In this document: positions 40,144 to 54,414 of the stretch, one piece after another
Position numbering within the stretch: position 1 is the stretch's first letter
How the letters are laid out: the number at the start of each line of letters is the position of its first letter
NCBI GenBank assembly: GCA_030998225.1
Contig: JAPYXD010000679.1
Span: 62,001-126,000, forward strand
Direction: 5' to 3'
DNA from: Diplolepis rosae
Lineage: Eukaryota; Arthropoda; Insecta; Hymenoptera; Diplolepididae
Length of the DNA stretch: 64,000 nt
Program-made: the position numbers and the translations under genes
Notes under the pieces: generated by a model
What the model saw: only the letters and a program-made list of their open reading frames with translations
What the model was told of the DNA's origin: nothing
The model's database searches: none

Positions 40144-43100
40144 TTAACATACGAAAGTGTAAATACGATTTTTCCGTTTATTAAGCATGCACGTTTCAAG
40201 GTTCGAAACTAAACATTACTCAAACATTGCTTAGTATGTGATCATTTTTACTTCTCGTGATGCTAAAAACAGTTATTCGCATATTTGATATTTTTGATAA
40301 TACACGATTCAATATAGCATAAAAGGTTGAAAGCGAGCAATAAAACGTTTTGTTTAACATACGAAAATGCGAATGCGATTTTTAGGTTTTTGACAAAATT
40401 CACTTTTTTGGTTCGACACTAGACAATATACAAACATTGCATAATATGTGAACATTTTAACATCTCGCAAAGCTAAAAACTGTTATTCTCATATTTGATA
40501 TTTTTAATAATACACGATTCAATATAGCATCAAAGGTTGAAAGCGAACAATAAAACGTTTTGTTTAACATACGAAAATGCGAATGCGATTTTTAGGCTTT
40601 TGACAAAATTCACTTTTTTTGGTTCGACACTAGATAATATGCAAACATTGCATAATATGTGAATATTTATACTTCTCGCCAAGCTAAAACCAGTTATTCG
40701 CATATTTGATATTTTTGATAATACACGATTCAATATAGCATAAAAGGTTGAAAGCGAGCAATAAAACGTTTTGTTTAACATACGAAAATGCGAATGCGAT
40801 TTTTTCAGTTTATTAAGCATGCACGTTTCAAGGTTCAAAACTAAACATTACTCAAACATTGCTTAGTATGTGATAATTTTTACTTCTCGTGATGCTAAAA
40901 ACAGTTATTCGCATATTTGATATTTTTGATAATACACGATTCAATATAGCATAAAAGGTTGAAAACGAGCAATAAAACGTTTTGTTTAACATACGAAAAT
41001 GCGAATGCGATTTTTAGGTTTTTGACAAAATTCACTTTTTTGGTTCGACACTAGATAATATGCAAACATTGCATAATATGTGAATATTTATACTTCTCGC
41101 CAAGCTAAAACCAGTTATTCGCATATTTGATATTTTTGATAATACACGATTCAATATAGCATAAAAGGTTGAAAACGAGCAATAAAACGTTTTGTTTAAC
41201 ATACGAAAATGCGAATACGATTTTTAGGTTTTTGACAAAATTCACTTTTTTGGTTCGACACTAGACAATATACAAACATTGCATAATATGTGAACATTTT
41301 AACTTCTCGCGAAGCTAAAAACTGTTATTCTCATATTTGGCTACTTCGATAATACACAGTTCAATATATCATGAAAAGGAGAAACCGAACAATATAACTT
41401 CGTGCTTAAGCTACGAAAGTGTAAATACGATTTTTAAGATTATTAAGCATGCACGTTTCAAGGTTTGAAACTAAACATTACTCAAACATTGCTTAGTATG
41501 TGATCATTTTTACTTCTGGTGATGCTAAAAACAGTTATTCGCATATTTGATATTTTTGATAATACACGATTCAATATAGCATAATAGGTTGAAAGCGAAC
41601 AATAAAACGTTTTGTTAAACATACTAAAATTCGAATGCGATTTTTAGGTTTTTGACAAAATTCACTTTTTGGTTCGACACTAGACAATATACAAACATTG
41701 CATAATATGTGAACATTTTAACTTCTCGCGAAGCTAAAAACTGTTATTCTCATATTTGTAAAATTCGATAATACACAGTTCAATATATCATGAAATGGAG
41801 AAACCGAACAATATAACTTCGTGCTTAAGCTACGAAAGTGTAAATACGATTTTTAAGATTATTAAGCATGCACGTTTCAAGGTTTGAAACTAAACATTAC
41901 TCAAACATTGCTTAGTATGTGATCATTTTTACTTCTGGTGATGCTAAAAACAGTTATTCGCATATTTGATATTTTTGATAATACACGATTCAATAGAGAA
42001 AAAAAGGTTGAAAGCGAGCAATAAAACGTTTTGTTTAACATACGAAAATGCGAATGCGATTTTTAGGTTTTTGACAAAATTCACTTTTTGGTTCGACACT
42101 AGACAATATACAAACATTGCATAATATGTGAACATTTTAACTTCTCGCGAAGCTAAAAACTGTTATTCTCATATTTGGCAACTTCGATAATACAAAGTTC
42201 AATATATCATGAAAAGGAGAAACCGAACAATATAACTTCGTGCTTAACCTACGAAAGTGTAAATATGATTTTTAAGATTATTAAGCATGCACGTTTCAAG
42301 GTTCGAAACTAAACATTACTCAAACATTGCTTAGTATGTGATCATTTTTACTTCTCGTGATGCTAAAAACAGTTATTCGCATATTTGATATTTTTGATAA
42401 TACACGATTCAATATAGCATAAAAGGTTGAAAGCGAGCAATAAAACGTTTTGTTTAACATACGAAAATGCGAATGCGATTTTTAGGCTTTTGACAAAATT
42501 CACTTTTTTAGGTTCGACACTAGACAATATACAATTATTGCATAATATGTGAACATTTTTACATCTCGCAAAGCTAAAAACTGTTATTCTCATATTTGAT
42601 ATTTTTGATAATACACGATTCAATATAGCATAAAAGGTTGAAAGCGAGCAATAAAACGTTGTGTTTAACATACGACAATGCGAATGCGATTTTTAGGTTT
42701 TTGACAAAAATTCACTTTTTTGGTTCGACACCAGACAATATACAAACATTGCTTAGTATGTGATCATTTTAACTTCTCGTGATGCTAAAAACAGTTCTTC
42801 GCATATTTGATATTTTAGATAATACACGATTGAATAGAGAAAATACGAAGACAGCAAACAATAAAACTTTTTGTTGAACATACGAAAATGCGAATGCGAT
42901 TTTTAGGCTTTTGACAAAATTCACTTTTTTAGGTTCGACACTAGACAATATACAATTATTGCATAATATGTGAATATTTATACTTCTCGCCAAGCTAAAA
43001 CCAGTTATTCGCATATTTGATATTTTTGATAATACACGATTCAATATAGCATAAAAGGTTGAAAGCGAGCAATAAAACGTTGTGTTTAACATACGAAAAT

Positions 43101-44134
43101 GCGAATGCGACTTTTAGGTTTTTGACAAAATTCACTTTTTGGTTCGACACTGGACAATATACAAACATTGTATAATATGTGAACATTTTTACTTCTCGCG
43201 AAGCTAAAAACTGTTATTCTCATATTTGGCAACTTCGATAATACAAAGTTCAATATATCATGAAAAGGAGAAACCGAACAATATAACTTCGTGCTTAACA
43301 TACGAAAGTGTAAATACGATTTTTCAGTTTATTAAGCATGCACGTTTCAAGGTTCGAAACTAAACATTACTCAAACATTGCTTAGTATGTGATCATTTTT
43401 ACTTCTCGTGATGCTAAAAACAGTTATTCGCATATTTGATATTTTTGATAATACACGATTCAATATAGCATAAAAGGTTGAAAGCGAGCAATAAAACGTT
43501 TTGTTTAACATACGAAAATGCGAATGCGACTTTTAGGTTTTTGACAAAATTCACTTTTTGGTTCGACACTGGACAATATACAAACATTGTATAATATGTG
43601 AACATTTTTACTTCTCGCGAAGCTAAAAACTGTTATTCTCATATTTGGCAACTTCGATAATACAAAGTTCAATATATCATGAAAAGGAGAAACCGAACAA
43701 TATAACTTCGTGCTTAACCTACGAAAGTGTAAATATGATTTTTAAGATTATTAAGCATGCACGTTTCAAGGTTCGAAACTAAACATTACTCAAACATTGC
43801 TTAGTATGTGATCATTTTTACTTCTCGTGATGCTAAAAACAGTTATTCGCATATTTGATATTTTTGATAATACACGATTCAATATAGCATAAAAGGTTGA
43901 AAGCGAGCAATAAAACGTTTTGTTTAACATACGAAAATGCGAATGCGATTTTTAGGCTTTTGACAAAATTCACTTTTTTAGGTTCGACACTAGACAATAT
44001 ACAAACATTGCATAATATGTGAACATTTTAACTTCTCGCGAAGCTAAAAACTGTTATTCTCATATTTGGCAACTTCGATAATACAAAGTTCAATATATCA
44101 TGAAAAGGAGAAACCGAACAATATAACTTCGTGC
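40144..44134 (+). repeat. 3991-bp tandem duplication, copy 1
   Basis: Starts at a class A monomer. Landmarks at 41944, 42363, 42995 and 43086 recur 3991-3992 bp later. The unit contains C-rich runs with the gaatatttatacttctcgcc variant, A-B dimers and a degenerate E box at about 42832-42878. It has no D monomer and no fusion monomer. Confidence 0.8.
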
Positions 44135-47100
44135 TTAACATACGAAAGTGTAAATACGATTTTTCAGTTTATTAAGCATGCACGTTTCAAGGTTCGAAAC
44201 TAAACATTACTCAAACATTGCTTAGTATGTGATCATTTTTACTTCTCGTGATGCTAAAAACAGTTATTCGCATATTTGATATTTTTGATAATACACGATT
44301 CAATATAGCATAAAAGGTTGAAAGCGAGCAATAAAACGTTTTGTTTAACATACGAAAATGCGAATGCGATTTTTAGGTTTTTGACAAAATTCACTTTTTT
44401 GGTTCGACACTAGACAATATACAAACATTGCATAATATGTGAACATTTTAACATCTCGCAAAGCTAAAAACAATTAATTCGCATATTTGATATTTTTGAT
44501 AATACACGATTCAATATAGCATCAAAGATTGAAAGCGAACAATAAAACGTTTTGTTTAACATACGAAAATGCGAATGCGATTTTTAGGCTTTTGACAAAA
44601 TTCACTTTTTTGGTTCGACACTAGATAATATGCAAACATTGCATAATATGTGAATATTTATACTTCTCGCCAAGCTAAAACCAGTTATTCGCATATTTGA
44701 TATTTTTGATAATACACGATTCAATATAGCATAAAAGGTTGAAAGCGAGCAATAAAACGTTTTGTTTAACATACGAAAATGCGAATACGATATTTCAGTT
44801 TATTAAGCATGCACGTTTCAAGGTTCGAAACTAAACATTACTCAAACATTGCTTAGTATGTGATCATTTTTACTTCTGGTGATGCTAAAAACAGTTATTC
44901 GCATATTTGATATTTTTGATAATACACGATTCAATATAGCATAAAAGGTTGAAAACGAGCAATAAAACGTTTTGTTTAACATACGAAAATGCGAATGCGA
45001 TTTTTAGGTTTTTGACAAAATTCACTTTTTTGGTTCGACACTAGATAATATGCAAACATTGCATAATATGTGAATATTTATACTTCTCGCCAAGCTAAAA
45101 CCAGTTATTCGCATATTTGATATTTTTGATAATACACGATTCAATATAGCATAAAAGGTTGAAAACGAGCAATAAAACGTTTTGTTTAACATACGAAAAT
45201 GCGAATGCGATTTTTAGGTTTTTGACAAAATTCACTTTTTTGGTTCGACACTAGACAATATACAAACATTGCATAATATGTGAACATTTTAACTTCTCGC
45301 GAAGCTAAAAACTGTTATTCTCATATTTGGCTACTTCGATAATACACAGTTCAATATATCATGAAAAGGAGAAACCGAACAATATAACTTCGTGCTTAAG
45401 CTACGAAAGTGTAAATACGATTTTTAAGATTATTAAGCATGCACGTTTCAAGGTTTGAAACTAAACATTACTCAAACATTGCTTAGTATGTGATCATTTT
45501 TACTTCTGGTGATGCTAAAAACAGTTATTCGCATATTTGATATTTTTGATAACACACGATTCAATATAGCATAATAGGTTGAAAGCGAACAATAAAAAGT
45601 TTTTTTTAACATACGAAAATTCGAATGCGATTTTTAGGTTTTTGACAAAATTCACTTTTTTGGTTCGACACTAGACAATATACAAACATGGCATAATATG
45701 TGAACATTTTAACTTCTCGCGAAGCTAAAAACTGTTATTCTCATATTTGGCTACTTCGATAATACACAGTTCAATATATCATGAAATGGAGAAACCGAAC
45801 AATATAACTTCGTGCTTAAGCTACGAAAGTGTAAATACGATTTTTAAGATTATTAAGCATGCACGTTTCAAGGTTTGAAACTAAACATTACTCAAACATT
45901 GCTTAGTATGTGATCATTTTTACTTCTGGTGATGCTAAAAACAGTTATTCGCATATTTGATATTTTTGATAATACACGATTCAATATAGCATAAAAGGTT
46001 GAAAGCGAGCAATAAAACGTTTTGTTTAACATACGAAAATGCGAATGCGATTTTTAGGTTTTTAACAAAATTCACTTTTTGGTTCGACACTGGACAATAT
46101 ACAAACATTGTATAATATGTGAACATTTTTACTTCTCGCGAAGCTAAAAACTGTTATTCTCATATTTGGCAACTTCGATAATACAAAGTTCAATATATCA
46201 TGAAAAGGAGAAACCGAACAATATAACTTCGTGCTTAACCTACGAAAGTGTAAATATGATTTTTAAGATTATTAAGCATGCACGTTTCAAGGTTCGAAAC
46301 TAAACATTACTCAAACATTGCTTAGTATGTGATCATTTTTACTTCTCGTGATGCTAAAAACAGTTATTCGCATATTTGATATTTTTGATAATACACGATT
46401 CAATATAGCATAAAAGGTTGAAAGCGAGCAATAAAACGTTTTGTTTAACATACGAAAATGCGAATGCGATTTTTAGGCTTTTGACAAAATTCACTTTTTT
46501 TGGTTCGACACTAGACAATATACAATTATTGCATAATATGTGAACATTTTTACATCTCGCAAAGCTAAAAACTGTTATTCTCATATTTGATATTTTTGAT
46601 AATACACGATTCAATATAGCATAAAAGGTTGAAAGCGAGCAATAAAACGTTGTGTTTAACATACGAAAATGCGAATGCGACTTTTAGGTTTTTGACAAAA
46701 TTCACTTTTTTGGTTCGACACTAGACAATATACAAACATTGCATAATATGTGAACATTTTTACTTCTCGTGATGCTAAAAACAGTTCTTCGCATATTTGA
46801 TATTTTAGATAAAATACGATTAACTAGAGAATAAAAAGAAGACAGCAAGCAATAAAACTGATTGTTGATCATACGAAAATTCGAATGCGATTGTTAGGTT
46901 TTTGACAAAAATTCACTTTTTTAGGTTCGACACTAGACAATATACAATTATTGCATAATATGTGAATATTTATACTTCTCGCCAAGCTAAAACCAGTTAT
47001 TCGCATATTTGATATTTTTGATAATACACGATTCAATATAGCATAAAAGGTTGAAAGCGAGCAATAAAACGTTGTGTTTAACATACGAAAATGCGAATGC

Positions 47101-47980
47101 GACTTTTAGGTTTTTGACAAAATTCACTTTTTGGTTCGACACTGGACAATATACAAACATTGTATAATATGTGAACATTTTTACTTCTCGCGAAGCTAAA
47201 AACTGTTATTCTCATATTTGGCAACTTCGATAATACAAAGTTCAATATATCATGAAAAGGAGAAACCGAACAATATAACTTCGTGCTTAACATACGAAAG
47301 TGTAAATACGATTTTTCAGTTTATTAAGCATGCACGTTTCAAGGTTCGAAACTAAACATTACTCAAACATTGCTTAGTATGTGATCATTTTTACTTCTCG
47401 TGATGCTAAAAACAGTTATTCGCATATTTGATATTTTTGATAGCATAAAAGTTTGAAAGCGAGCAATAAAACGTTTTGTTTAACATACGAAAATGCGAAT
47501 GCGACTTTTAGGTTTTTGACAAAATTCACTTTTTGGTTCGACACTGGACAATATACAAACATTGTATAATATGTGAACATTTTTACTTCTCGCGAAGCTA
47601 AAAACTGTTATTCTCATATTTGGCAACTTCGATAATACAAAGTTCAATATATCATGAAAAGGAGAAACCGAACAATATAACTTCGTGCTTAACCTACGAA
47701 AGTGTAAATATGATTTTTAAGATTATTAAGCATGCACGTTTCAAGGTTCGAAACTAAACATTACTCAAACATTGCTTAGTATGTGATCATTTTTACTTCT
47801 CGTGATGCTAAAAACAGTTATTCGCATATTTGATATTTTTGATAATACACGATTCAATATAGCATAAAAGGTTGAAAGCGAACAATAAAACGTTTTGTTT
47901 AACATACGAAAATTCGAATGCGATTTTTAGGATTTTGACACAATTCACTTTTTTGGTTCGACACTAGATAATATGCAAAC
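44135..47980 (+). repeat. 3991-bp tandem duplication, copy 2
   Basis: Second copy. The alignment with copy 1 holds to about 47980, where copy 1 continues into a B monomer and this copy into a C monomer. A 17-bp loss at about 47440 (ttgatagcataaaag) shifts later landmarks to about 3975 bp. The degenerate E box at 46807-46875 has accumulated many more changes than its partner (aaaatacgattaactag, then aaaactgattgttgatc). Confidence 0.78.
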
Positions 47981-50900
47981 ATTGCATAATATGTGAATAT
48001 TTATACTTCTCGCCAAGCTAAAACCAGTTATTCGCATATTTGATATTTTTGATAATACACGATTCAATATAGCATAAAAGGTTGAAAGCGAGCAATAAAA
48101 CGTTTTGTTTAACATACGAAAATGCGAATGCGATTTTTAGGCTTTTGACAAAATTCACTTTTTTTGGTTCGACACTAGACAATATACAAACATTGCATAA
48201 TATGTGAACATTTTAACTTCTCGCGAAGCTAAAAACTGTTATTCTCATATTTGGCTACTTCGATAATACACAGTTCAATATATCATGAAAAGGAGAAACC
48301 GAACAATATAACTTCGTGCTTAACCTACGAAAGTGTAAATATGATTTTTAAGATTATTAAGCATGCACGTTTCAAGGTTTGAAACTAAACATTACTCAAA
48401 CATTGCTTAGTATGTGATCATTTTTACTTCTGGTGATGCTAAAAACAGTTATTCGCATATTTGATATTTTTGATAATACACGATTCAATAGAGAAAAAAA
48501 GGTTGAAAGCGAGCAATAAAACGTTTTGTTTAACATACGAAAATGCGAATGCGATTTTTAGGCTTTTGAAAAAATTCACTTTTTTTGGTTCGACACTAGA
48601 CAATATGCAAACATTGCATAATATGTGAATATTTATACTTCTCGCCAAGCTAAAACCAGTTATTCGCATATCTGATATTTTTGATAATACACGATTCAAT
48701 ATAGCATAATAGGTTGAAAGCGAACAATAAAACGTTTTGTTAAACATACGAAAATGCGAATGCGATTTTTAGGTTTTTAACAAAATTCACTTTTTGGTTC
48801 GACACTAGACAATATACAAACATTGTATAATATGTGAACATTTTTACTTCTCGCGAAGCTAGAAACTGTTATTCTCATATTTGGCAACTTCGATAATACA
48901 CAATTAAATATAGCATGTATAGATGATTCCGAACAATATAACTTTGTGCTTAACATACGAAAGTGTAAATACGATTTTTCAGTTTATTAAGCATACACGT
49001 TTCAAGGTTCGAAACTAAACATTACTCAAACATTGCATAATATGTGAATATTTATACTTCTCGCCAAGCTAAAACCAGTTATTCGCATATTTGATATTTT
49101 TGATAATACACGATTCAATATAGCATAAAAGGTTGAAAGCGAGCAATAAAACGTTTTGTTTAACATACGAAAATGCGAATGCGATTTTTAGGCTTTTGAC
49201 AAAATTCACTTTTTTTGGTTCGACACTAGACAATATACAAACATTGCATAATATGTGAACATTTTAACTTCTCGCGAAGCTAAAAACTGTTATTCTCATA
49301 TTTGGCTACTTCGATAATACACAGTTCAATATATCATGAAAAGGAGAAACCGAACAATATAACTTCGTGCTTAAGCTACGAAAGTGTAAATACGATTTTT
49401 AAGATTATTAAGCATGCACGTTTCAAGGTTCGAAACTAAACATTACTCAAACATTGCTTAGTATGTGATCATTTTTACTTCTCGTGATGCTAAAAACAGT
49501 TATTCGCATATTTGATATTTTTGATAATACACGATTCAATATAGCATAATAGGTTGAAAGCGAACAATAAAACGTTTTGTTTAACATACGAAAATGCGAA
49601 TGCGATTTTTAGGCTTTTGACAAAATTCACTTTTTTGGTTCGACACTAGATAATATGCAAACATTGCATAATATGTGAATATTTATACTTCTCGCCAAGC
49701 TAAAACCAGTTATTCGCATATTTGATATTTTTGATAATACACGATTCAATATAGCATAAAAGGTTGAAAGCGAGCAATAAAACGTTTTGTTTAACATACG
49801 AAAATGCGAATGCGATTTTTAGGCTTTTGAAAAAATTCACTATTTTTGGTTCGACACTAGACAATATACAATTATTGCATAATATGTGAATATTTATACT
49901 TCTCGCCAAGCTAAAACCAGTTATTCGCATATTTGATATTTTTGATAATACACGATTCAATATAGCATAAAAGGTTGAAAGCGAGCAATAAAACGTTGTG
50001 TTTAACATACGAAAATGCGAATGCGATTTTTAGGTTTTTGACAAAATTCACTTTTTGGTTCGACACTAGATAATATGCAAACATTGCATAATATGTGAAT
50101 ATTTATACTTCTCGCAAAGCTAAAACCAGTTATTCGCATATTTGATATTTTTGATAATACACGATTCAATATAGCATAAAAGGTTGAAAGCGAGCAATAA
50201 AACGTTTTGTTTAACATACGAAAATGCGAATGCGATTTTTAGGTTTTTGACAAAATTCACTTTTTTGGTTCGACACTAGACAATATACAAACATTGCATA
50301 ATATGTGAACATTTTAACTTCTCGCGAAGCTAAAAACTGTTATTCTCATATTTGGCTACTTCGATAATACACAGTTCAATATATCATGAAAAGGAGAAAC
50401 CGAACAATATAACTTCGTGCTTAAGCTACGAAAGTGTAAATACGATTTTTAAGATTATTAAGCATGCACGTTTCAAGGTTTGAAACTAAACATTACTCAA
50501 ACATTGCTTAGTATGTGATCATTTTTACTTCTGGTGATGCTAAAAACAGTTATTCGCATATTTGATATTTTTGATAATACACGATTCAATATAGCATAAT
50601 AGGTTGAAAGCGAACAATAAAACGTTTTGTTAAACATACGAAAATGCGAATGCGATTTTTAGGTTTTTAACAAAATTCACTTTTTGCTTCGACACTAGAC
50701 AATATACAAACATTGTATAATATGTGAATATTTATACTTCTCGCCAAGCTAAAACCAGTTATTCGCATATTTGATATTTTTGATAATACACGATTCAATA
50801 TAGCATAAAAGGTTGAAAACGAGCAATAAAACGTTTTGTTTAACATACGAAAATGCGAATGCGATTTTTAGGTTTTTGACAAAATTCACTTTTTTGGTTC

Positions 50901-51049
50901 GACACTAGACAATATACAAACATTGCATAATATGTGAACATTTTAACTTCTCGCGAAGCTAAAAACTGTTATTCTCATATTTGGCAACTTCGATAATACA
51001 AAGTTCAATATATCATGAAAAGGAGAAACCGAACAATATAACTTCGTGC
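47981..51049 (+). repeat. Mixed distal block with A, B and C runs
   Basis: C-rich runs and A-B dimers in no clear long period. The tgtatagatgattcc tail occurs at 48912, but the following class A passes at about 49032 directly into a C-type half (aacattgcataatatgtg). The last part, about 50.9 kb on, already resembles the end of the 1683-bp unit. A variant gcttcgacactag replaces ggttcgacactag at about 50687 and later near 54260, 54682 and 55520. Confidence 0.68.
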
Positions 51050-52732
51050 TTAACCTACGAAAGTGTAAATATGATTTTTAAGATTATTAAGCATGCACGT
51101 TTCAAGGTTCGAAACTAAACATTACTCAAACATTGCTTAGTATGTGATCATTTTTACTTCTCGTGATGCTAAAAACAGTTATTCGCATATTTGATATTTT
51201 TGATAATACACGATTCAATATAGCATAAAAGGTTGAAAGCGAGCAATAAAACGTTGTGTTTAACATACGAAAATGCGAATGCGACTTTTAGGTTTTTGAC
51301 AAAATTCACTTTTTGGTTCGACACTGGACAATATACAAACATTGTATAATATGTGAACATTTTTACTTCTCGCGAAGCTAAAAACTGTTATTCTCATATT
51401 TGGCAACTTCGATAATACAAAGTTCAATATATCATGAAAAGGAGAAACCGAACAATATAACTTCGTGCTTAACCTACGAAAGTGTAAATATGATTTTTAA
51501 GATTATTAAGCATGCACGTTTCAAGGTTCGAAACTAAACATTACTCAAACATTGCTTAGTATGTGATCATTTTTACTTCTCGTGATGCTAAAAACAGTTA
51601 TTCGCATATTTGATATTTTTGATAATACACGATTCAATATAGCATAAAAGTTTGAAAGCGAGCAATAAAACGTTTTGTTTAACATACGAAAATGCGAATG
51701 CGATTTTTAGGCTTTTGACAAAATTCACTTTTTTAGGTTCGACACTAGATAATATGCAAACATTGCATAATATGTGAATATTTATACTTCTCGCCAAGCT
51801 AAAACCAGTTATTCGCATATTTGATATTTTTGATAATACACGATTCAATATAGCATAAAAGGTTGAAAGCGAGCAATAAAACGTTTTGTTTAACATACGA
51901 AAATGCGAATGCGATTTTTAGGCTTTTGACAAAATTCACTTTTTTTGGTTCGACACTAGACAATATACAAACATTGCATAATATGTGAACATTTTAACTT
52001 CTCGCGAAGCTAAAAACTGTTATTCTCATATTTGGCTACTTCGATAATACACAGTTCAATATATCATGAAAAGGAGAAACCGAACAATATAACTTCGTGC
52101 TTAAGCTACGAAAGTGTAAATACGATTTTTAAGATTATTAAGCATGCACGTTTCAAGGTTTGAAACTAAACATTACTCAAACATTGCTTAGTATGTGATC
52201 ATTTTTACTTCTGGTGATGCTAAAAACAGTTATTCGCATATTTGATATTTTTGATAATACACGATTCAATAGAGAAAAAAAGGTTGAAAGCGAGCAATAA
52301 AACGTTTTGTTTAACATACGAAAATGCGAATGCGATTTTTAGGCTTTTGAAAAAATTCACTTTTTTAGGTTCGACACTAGATAATATGCAAACATTGCAT
52401 AATATGTGAATATTTATACTTCTCGCCAAGCTAAAACCAGTTATTCGCATATTTGATATTTTTGATAATACACGATTCAATATAGCATAAAAGGTTGAAA
52501 GCGAGCAATAAAACGTTTTGTTTAACATACGAAAATGCGAATGCGATTTTTAGGCTTTTGACAAAATTCACTTTTTTTGGTTCGACACTAGACAATATAC
52601 AAACATTGCATAATATGTGAACATTTTAACTTCTCGCGAAGCTAAAAACTGTTATTCTCATATTTGGCAACTTCGATAATACAAAGTTCAATATATCATG
52701 AAAAGGAGAAACCGAACAATATAACTTCGTGC
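51050..52732 (+). repeat. 1683-bp tandem duplication, copy 1
   Basis: Eight monomers in three modules of 419, 632 and 632 bp, each opened by a class A monomer (51050, 51469, 52101). Landmarks at 51169, 51588 and 52220 recur exactly 1683 bp later. Confidence 0.85.
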
Positions 52733-54414
52733 TTAACCTACGAAAGTGTAAATATGATTTTTAAGATTATTAAGCATGCACGTTTCAAGGTTCGAAACTA
52801 AACATTACTCAAACATTGCTTAGTATGTGATCATTTTTACTTCTGGTGATGCTAAAAACAGTTATTCGCATATTTGATATTTTTGATAATACACGATTCA
52901 ATATAGCATAAAAGGTTGAAAGCGAGCAATAAAACGTTTTGTTTAACATACGAAAATGCGAATGCGACTTTTAGGTTTTTGACAAAATTCACTTTTTGGT
53001 TCGACACTGGACAATATACAAACATTGTATAATATGTGAACATTTTTACTTCTCGCGAAGCTAAAAACTGTTATTCTCATATTTGGCAACTTCGATAATA
53101 CAAAGTTCAATATATCATGAAAAGGAGAAACCGAACAATATAACTTCGTGCTTAACCTACGAAAGTGTAAATATGATTTTTAAGATTATTAAGCATGCAC
53201 GTTTCAAGGTTCGAAACTAAACATTACTCAAACATTGCTTAGTATGTGATCATTTTTACTTCTCGTGATGCTAAAAACAGTTATTCGCATATTTGATATT
53301 TTTGATAATACACGATTCAATATAGCATAAAAGTTTGAAAGCGAGCAATAAAACGTTTTGTTTAACATACGAAAATGCGAATGCGATTTTTAGGCTTTTG
53401 ACAAAATTCACTTTTTTAGGTTCGACACTAGATAATATGCAAACATTGCATAATATGTGAATATTTATACTTCTCGCCAAGCTAAAACCAGTTATTCGCA
53501 TATTTGATATTTTTGATAATACACGATTCAATATAGCATAAAAGGTTGAAAGCGAGCAATAAAACGTTTTGTTTAACATACGAAAATGCGAATGCGATTT
53601 TTAGGCTTTTGACAAAATTCACTTTTTTTGGTTCGACACTAGACAATATACAAACATTGCATAATATGTGAACATTTTAACTTCTCGCGAAGCTAAAAAC
53701 TGTTATTCTCATATTTGGCTACTTCGATAATACACAGTTCAATATATCATGAAAAGGAGAAACCGAACAATATAACTTCGTGCTTAAGCTACGAAAGTGT
53801 AAATACGATTTTTAAGATTATTAAGCATGCACGTTTCAAGGTTTGAAACTAAACATTACTCAAACATTGCTTAGTATGTGATCATTTTTACTTCTGGTGA
53901 TGCTAAAAACAGTTATTCGCATATTTGATATTTTTGATAATACACGATTCAATAGAGAAAAAAAGGTTGAAAGCGAGCAATAAAACGTTTTGTTTAACAT
54001 ACGAAAATGCGAATGCGATTTTTAGGCTTTTGAAAAAATTCACTTTTTTTGGTTCGACACTAGACAATATACAAACATTGCATAATATGTGAATATTTTT
54101 ACTTCTCGCCAAGCTAAAACCAGTTATTCGCATATTTGATATTTTTGATAATACACGATTCAATATAGCATAATAGGTTGAAAGCGAACAATAAAACGTT
54201 TTGTTAAACATACGAAAATGCGAATGCGATTTTTAGGTTTTTAACAAAATTCACTTTTTGCTTCGACACTAGACAATATACAAATATTGTATTTATATGT
54301 GAACATTTTTACTTCTCGCGAAGCTAAAAACTGTTATTCTCATATTTGGCAACTTCGATAATACACAATTAAACATAGCATGTATAGATGATTCCGAACA
54401 ATATAACTTTGTGC
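52733..54414 (+). repeat. 1683-bp tandem duplication, copy 2
   Basis: Second copy, 1682 bp. It follows copy 1 closely for about 1.3 kb and then changes: the final C and B monomers have aacgttttgttaaacatac, gtttttaacaaaattc and the tgtatagatgattcc tail (54377). The end of the copy has therefore been replaced by a superunit-type ending. Confidence 0.83.
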
